A DNA stretch of 21,204 nucleotides from CAZHGD01 sp964531735 (GTDB taxonomy: Bacteria; Armatimonadota; UBA10988), in assembly GCA_964531735.1 (NCBI GenBank), contig CAZHGD010000131.1:1-21204 (forward strand). The letters run 5' to 3'. Made by a program: the position numbers and the translations under genes. A model generated the notes under the pieces. It saw only the letters and a program-made list of their open reading frames with translations, was not told the DNA's origin and searched no databases. Of the stretch, positions 16,262 to 21,204 are shown in pieces (the stretch's first letter is position 1; every line of letters starts with the position of its first letter).

Positions 16262-17572
16262 TCAACCGGTTTGCAGCGTGGCCAGCAAAGCCAGACTTTG
16301 GCGCACCGTGTCGGCGCCGGCCTGCCGGCCGATGGGTAGGCCGAGGCGGTGGATACGCGCCTCGTGCTCGTAGCCCAGTTCGTCGAACACCGCTTCGTCC
16401 GGCAGGTAGCCGTACCAGCCATTGGTGTAGCCGAGCGCCACGGTCTGGGCAAACGGCGCGCCCTCGATCACCGGCCGACCGACGGTCGACAGCACCTCGG
16501 CCGGCCAGCCGATGATCGCCAGATCGTCGAGCGCCAGCAACCAGGTCTCCAGAGGCGCGCAGGTCACGTCCGTGCCGGCCGTCATCGCCTCGACCGTCTC
16601 GCGAGCCTGGTCGGCCGCGCGGTTCAGCCGGTACAGGCGCCAGCCGTCGTCATGCTCCGGATCGGCCGCCGCCAGCGCCGCTTCGGCCGCGGCGCACCGC
16701 TCCTGCGCCGCGGCCAACGATGCGGGCGCGTTCTCCAACGGCACGTTGACCGTGCCCGAACAGACGCGCAGCCGTGACACGTCGCTGGCCTCGGGCAGCT
16801 CGGTGACCTGCTTGAGCACGGCATGGCCCAACCGGCGACCCAGGTTGACCACGTCGCGGTAGTCGCGCCGCGGGTAGGGATTGATGTCGGCGCCACAGCC
16901 CTGGAGGAACAGCGCCGGACAGCCCAGCTCGTCGGTGATCATGCGGCGCGCCACGCCGATGAAGTCGGCGGTGATCTGGGTGCAATCCCAGCGCATGGTG
17001 GTGCCATGGCAGGCGTGCGCGAAGACCAGGGCCACCGGTGCGCCGCGCTCATCGTCGAAGCGCAGCACATCGACGTGCGGTAGCACCGAGCCGCCCGGAT
17101 TCTCGCCCAGGATGGTCACGCCGTCGGCGCGCCGCTCACGCCGGTTCATGCCCAGCAGCACCGGCTCGCGCCCGCGCGACAGGCGCGCCGGTACCGCGCG
17201 CGATCTGGCCCAACTGGCCGCCGATGCCGCCTTGTCGATCAGGCTGGCGCGATGGCGATCCTCCAACTCACCGCCTTGCAGGGCGGGGCCGTAGTGGGTG
17301 TGCGAGGAGTTGATCATCACCTGCGACGCCGGCAGCCCGCATTGGTCGGCGACCCGCTCGCGCAACGGCACCACGAACGCCTGCGGCAGCGTACACACGT
17401 CGACACCGATCAGCACCGCCGCGCAGTCGCCCTGCGCCAGGTAGAGCGCCGTGGTGCTCAACTCGTCCAGCACGGCGCCGGCGCCGTCTTTGCGGGCCGC
17501 GTAGCCCGCCAGGCGGATGCCCAGCGGGGGCGTGGTGTTCAGGCTGGCGCAACCGACCAGCAGCTCGTCCAT
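16262..17572 (-). CDS. Neutral ceramidase-fold protein lacking the catalytic serine
   Basis: 436 residues from ATG 17572, with GGAG six bases upstream; a longer in-frame start at 17668 is rejected for lack of family similarity in the extension. No signal peptide, so cytosolic. The fold of neutral/alkaline ceramidase (PF04734) is indicated by S-S-H-T-H-Y-G-P (H91, H93), A-C-H-G-T-T-M (H189), G-C-G-A-D-I-N-P (228-232), W-P-A-E-V-L (E359) and N-G-W-Y-G-Y-L-P (384-391). These match the zinc ligands, but the nucleophile Ser of the ceramidase G-D-V-S-P-N motif corresponds to N231 here. Many shorter bacterial relatives are of unknown function. Ceramide hydrolysis is therefore unlikely. It begins an operon with the GH141-like gene, hinting at a role in sugar or glycoconjugate metabolism. 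Confidence 0.88.
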   Translation of the reverse strand: MDELLVGCASLNTTPPLGIRLAGYAARKDGAGAVLDELSTTALYLAQGDCAAVLIGVDVCTLPQAFVVPLRERVADQCGLPASQVMINSSHTHYGPALQGGELEDRHRASLIDKAASAASWARSRAVPARLSRGREPVLLGMNRRERRADGVTILGENPGGSVLPHVDVLRFDDERGAPVALVFAHACHGTTMRWDCTQITADFIGVARRMITDELGCPALFLQGCGADINPYPRRDYRDVVNLGRRLGHAVLKQVTELPEASDVSRLRVCSGTVNVPLENAPASLAAAQERCAAAEAALAAADPEHDDGWRLYRLNRAADQARETVEAMTAGTDVTCAPLETWLLALDDLAIIGWPAEVLSTVGRPVIEGAPFAQTVALGYTNGWYGYLPDEAVFDELGYEHEARIHRLGLPIGRQAGADTVRQSLALLATLQTG

Positions 17573-17708
17573 CTCGTGCTCCGCGTCGCGGCGGTGTTGG
17601 CCAAGCTGGCGGCGGCACCTTCCCCACCGTGGGCGGCCAGCCGCATCGGCCAGAAGGAAACCGGCCAAGCCCGGCGTACCCGGCCGGCGAAAGCGAGGTG
17701 GCGCAACT
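17573..17708. other. Divergent intergenic region between the ceramidase-fold and isomerase genes
   Basis: This 136-bp gap must hold promoters for both directions. It has an 8-bp direct repeat GGCCAAGC (17599-17606 and 17663-17670). I see no convincing -10/-35 pair for either strand. GAGGTG (17695-17700) is the ribosome binding site of the plus-strand gene, and GGAG at about 17579-17582 (minus) that of the ceramidase-fold gene. Confidence 0.5.
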
Positions 17709-18548
17709 ATGCTGAAGGCTATCTGCTATGGCAGCCTGGCCGGCTCGACGATGGAGGAGAAGCTGGCCCTGGCCCAGGAGGCCGGCTTCGAAGCGGTCGA
17801 GTTCGTGGTCCCCGAGAGCGGCGACGCCCCGGCCGTCGATTCGTCGCCGGCCGAACTGGCCAAGGTCAAGGACCTGGCCGCCAAGTACAACCTCAAGCTC
17901 AGCTCGACGCTGGCCATGGCGTTCTGGCAGTATTCGCTGACCGACGACGATCCGGCGGTGCGCGCCAAGGCGGTCGAGTATGCCAAGGGCTGCATCAAGG
18001 TCACCAAGGCGATCGGCGCCGGGTGCGTGCTGGTCGTGCCGGCCGTGGTCTATCTGCCGCACGCTGACGGCAAGCACGTCAGCTACGACGCCGCCTACCA
18101 GCGGGCCCTCGACTGCCTGAAGGAGATCGCCCCGGTGGCCGAGGCCGAAGGCATCGACATCGGCGTCGAGAACGTCTGGAACGGCTTCCTGCTCAGCCCG
18201 ATGGAGTTCGCCCGCTTCCTCGACGAGGTCGGCAGCCCCCGCGTCGGCGCCTACTTCGACGTCGGCAACATCGTCCCGCTGGGCGACGGTGGCGACTGGG
18301 TCCGGATCCTGGGCCAGCGCCTGCGCCGCGTCCACGTCAAGGACTTCCGCCGCAGCATCGGCAACATCAACGGCTTCGTGCCGCTGCTGTCCGGTGACGT
18401 GCCGTGGGACTCGGTGGTCGCCGAACTGCGCGCCATCGGCTACGAAGGCCCGCTGACGGCCGAGATGGGCGGCTACACCTACCACACCAAGGCGGTGGCC
18501 TACCACACCTCGCTGGCCCTCGACTTCATCCTCGGTCGGCGAAGCTGA
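17709..18548 (+). CDS. Sugar phosphate isomerase/epimerase family protein (xylose isomerase-like TIM barrel)
   Basis: 279 residues from ATG 17709, with GAGGTG eight bases upstream. This is the AP-endonuclease-2/xylose isomerase-like TIM-barrel superfamily, cytosolic. Metal ligand candidates fall where expected: E154 (G-V-E-N-V-W), D184 (A-Y-F-D-V-G-N), H209 (R-V-H-V-K-D-F) and E252 (T-A-E-M-G-G). Relatives include hydroxypyruvate isomerase, D-tagatose/D-psicose 3-epimerase and inosose dehydratase; the sequence alone does not pick one. Length is typical (260-300). It is divergent from the ceramidase-fold gene and converges on a Gfo/Idh/MocA dehydrogenase, a frequent partner of this family in pathways for inositol and rare sugars. 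Confidence 0.93.
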   Translation: MLKAICYGSLAGSTMEEKLALAQEAGFEAVEFVVPESGDAPAVDSSPAELAKVKDLAAKYNLKLSSTLAMAFWQYSLTDDDPAVRAKAVEYAKGCIKVTKAIGAGCVLVVPAVVYLPHADGKHVSYDAAYQRALDCLKEIAPVAEAEGIDIGVENVWNGFLLSPMEFARFLDEVGSPRVGAYFDVGNIVPLGDGGDWVRILGQRLRRVHVKDFRRSIGNINGFVPLLSGDVPWDSVVAELRAIGYEGPLTAEMGGYTYHTKAVAYHTSLALDFILGRRS

Positions 18549-18556
18549 CTTGACCG

Positions 18557-18595
18557 GCTCGCAGGCGGCCGACGCCAGGTCGGCCGCCTGCGAGC
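18557..18595. terminator. Perfect 17-bp stem hairpin, probable bidirectional terminator
   Basis: GCTCGCAGGCGGCCGAC (18557-18573) pairs fully with GTCGGCCGCCTGCGAGC (18579-18595) around a five-base loop GCCAG. It begins nine bases after the stop of the isomerase gene and lies 37 bases from the stop of the convergent dehydrogenase gene. There is no U-tract on either side. Confidence 0.7.
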
Positions 18596-18632
18596 GGACA
18601 CACCGGGTGAGCGCGCCGCGGACCGGCCGCAA

Positions 18633-19640
18633 CTACACCTCGTCGACTCGCACCAGCCGGTTGCCCTCGTCGAGCGAGGTGATCGCGGCCTGGATCACGC
18701 GCTGCGCGAACAGGCCGTCAGCGCCGGAGCCGTCCACCTCGTCCGGCGGCGTGCCGGCGGCGACCTGTTCCAGGAAGCGGTGCAGGCGTTCGCGGAAGGT
18801 ATCCTCGAAGTCGCGGACACCGCCGAAGACCGGGTTGGTGTAGGTCCGCTGCTCCATGGTGCCCACGGGGTAGAGCGTCGCCGACTTCCACATGTCGTCC
18901 ACCACCAGCCGGGCCTCGGTGCCCGCCACCTCGCAGCGCTCCACACCGTGCGCACGCGCAATGTCATAGCTGCTGGTCAGGTGGCCCACCGCGCCGCTGG
19001 CGAACCGCACGTTCATCGAGGCGGTGGACCAGATGTCCCGGCCCGGCGCGCGGAGCGCGAAGCACTGCACCGCGTCGATCGGCCCGCAGTACCAGACCAT
19101 CATGTTGACCGAGTGCGGGTTGAGCGCCTTCAGGTGGTAGTTCGGGGTCTCGAAGCTGCCGGGTCGGCCGATCCACAAGCACATGTTGCAGAACAACGGC
19201 GAGCCCAGCAGGCCGTCGGACAGCCACTGGTGCGCGGCATAGGCGGCGGGTGTGAAGCGGTGGTTGAAGTCGATGGCGAAGCACTTCGCCGCCTGTTGCC
19301 CCGCCGCCACCATCTCGCGCGCCTTCGCCAGGTCGTTGCAGATGGGCTTCTCGCAGAGCACGTGCGCTCCGGCGGCGAAGGCCTGCAAGGTGGGCTCGTA
19401 GTGGTCGCTGGAGTACTCGAAGCCACCGGTGGCCACACTCACCAGGTCCGGCTGTAGCTCCGCGAGCATGGTCGGGGTGTCGGTGAAGGTGGGCACCCCG
19501 AACTGGGCACGGCCGGCTTCCGCCCGCTCGCAGAGCCGGTCACAGACGCCGACCAGTTCGGCCAGCGGGTCAGTCTGGTAAATGCGGGCGTGGAGCCGGC
19601 CGATGTGTCCGAGCCCCACCACCGCTACGCGTAATGGCAT
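18633..19640 (-). CDS. Gfo/Idh/MocA family NAD(P)-dependent oxidoreductase
   Basis: 335 residues from ATG 19640; a longer in-frame start at 19718 adds a proline/arginine-rich stretch ahead of the Rossmann strand and is rejected. Residues 4-14 (R-V-A-V-V-G-L-G-H-I-G) are the first strand and GxGxxG dinucleotide loop. C-E-K-P (96-99) is the family's conserved Lys motif. The C-terminal alpha/beta domain carries N-P-H-S-V-N-M-M-V-W (174-183), where H176 likely matches the usual catalytic His. Such enzymes oxidise or reduce sugars, inositols or their derivatives in the cytosol. No twin-arginine signal is present. It converges on the isomerase/epimerase gene; the two may act on the same sugar although separately transcribed. 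Confidence 0.93.
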   Translation of the reverse strand: MPLRVAVVGLGHIGRLHARIYQTDPLAELVGVCDRLCERAEAGRAQFGVPTFTDTPTMLAELQPDLVSVATGGFEYSSDHYEPTLQAFAAGAHVLCEKPICNDLAKAREMVAAGQQAAKCFAIDFNHRFTPAAYAAHQWLSDGLLGSPLFCNMCLWIGRPGSFETPNYHLKALNPHSVNMMVWYCGPIDAVQCFALRAPGRDIWSTASMNVRFASGAVGHLTSSYDIARAHGVERCEVAGTEARLVVDDMWKSATLYPVGTMEQRTYTNPVFGGVRDFEDTFRERLHRFLEQVAAGTPPDEVDGSGADGLFAQRVIQAAITSLDEGNRLVRVDEV

Positions 19641-19662
19641 GAACGTACGCCTTTGCGGCCCC

Positions 19663-19671
19663 ATTCTACCA
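19663..19671 (-). promoter_or_regulatory. Possible extended -10 of the Gfo/Idh/MocA gene
   Basis: On the minus strand TGGTAGAAT is an extended -10 (TGn plus TAGAAT) 22 bases upstream of ATG 19640. The -35 position (GTGGAG, 19691-19686) is poor. It would separate this gene from carB upstream. The only ribosome binding candidate is a weak AAGG about ten bases before the start. Confidence 0.4.
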
Positions 19672-19739
19672 CCGCCACGCGGACGCTCCACCCCCAGATC
19701 CGGTGGCTGCCCAGGCAACGCGCCGCACGCCGCCGGGAT

Positions 19740-19767
19740 CGGCGCGGGACCGCGGCGAACCGCGCCG
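19740..19767 (-). terminator. Weak hairpin after carB
   Basis: GGCGCGG (19741-19747) pairs with CCGCGCC (19760-19766), extended one pair on the outside, with a 12-base loop, just after the carB stop. No U-tract is present. In DNA this GC-rich it could be chance. Confidence 0.3.
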
Positions 19768-19772
19768 GCCGG

Positions 19773-21204
<1,432 letters not shown>

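Noticed and set aside
17599..17670. GGCCAAGC direct repeat as a regulator site
   Set aside because: Only 8 bp, two copies 64 bases apart, in DNA rich in GGCC; no symmetry. Not enough to claim an operator.

Overview
The window is high-GC bacterial DNA, densely packed with thirteen genes and no gap of 300 bases or more. The best clue to the host is a small prepilin-like protein (1706-2359, minus) that starts with F-T-L-I-E-L and continues FPVFAKAREKARQ, and also carries an H-X9-DG motif. That combination, repeated next to secreted carbohydrate-active proteins, is typical of Armatimonadota (formerly Armatimonadetes); Planctomycetota-like groups are a weaker alternative. This assignment is an inference from motif style, not from a marker gene search.

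Left block, minus strand (1-7448). An AAA ATPase of the DUF4143 type (6228-7448) reads toward a 1205-residue exported multi-domain protein with a C-terminal TIM-barrel-like hydrolase region (2510-6127). Next come the prepilin-like protein and an exported TIM-barrel protein that runs off the left edge (1-1706). The last two genes overlap by one base (TGATG). The partial gene has no stop inside the window but is open throughout and has a signal peptide.

Middle block (7579-10559). A plus-strand exported protein with discoidin-like N-terminal modules and a TIM-barrel-like domain (7579-9828) converges on a vapB-vapC toxin-antitoxin pair (minus). The two converging stop codons lie in opposite arms of one inverted repeat. 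The vapBC promoter has a consensus -35 and a perfect 12-bp palindrome over the -10, placed so that the vapB message would be almost leaderless.

Right block (10763-19640). Two large exported right-handed beta-helix proteins of the GH141-like kind face each other across a 36-bp perfect palindrome. The minus-strand one follows a cytosolic protein with the fold of neutral ceramidases but without the catalytic serine. Divergent from that is a xylose-isomerase-like TIM-barrel sugar isomerase/epimerase. It converges, across a 17-bp perfect hairpin, on a Gfo/Idh/MocA NAD(P)-dependent sugar dehydrogenase. Exported glycan-acting proteins plus cytosolic isomerase and dehydrogenase fit scavenging of unusual sugars.

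Right edge. The C-terminal part of carbamoyl-phosphate synthase large subunit (carB, 19773 to the edge, minus) marks a return to core metabolism. I found no tRNA, rRNA, insertion sequence, CRISPR array or phage gene. Nothing here is a clear new defence or mobile system. The most unusual items are the uncharacterised exported TIM-barrel proteins (two sharing a C-Y-C-x2-C motif), the serine-less ceramidase-like protein, and the compact vapBC operator.
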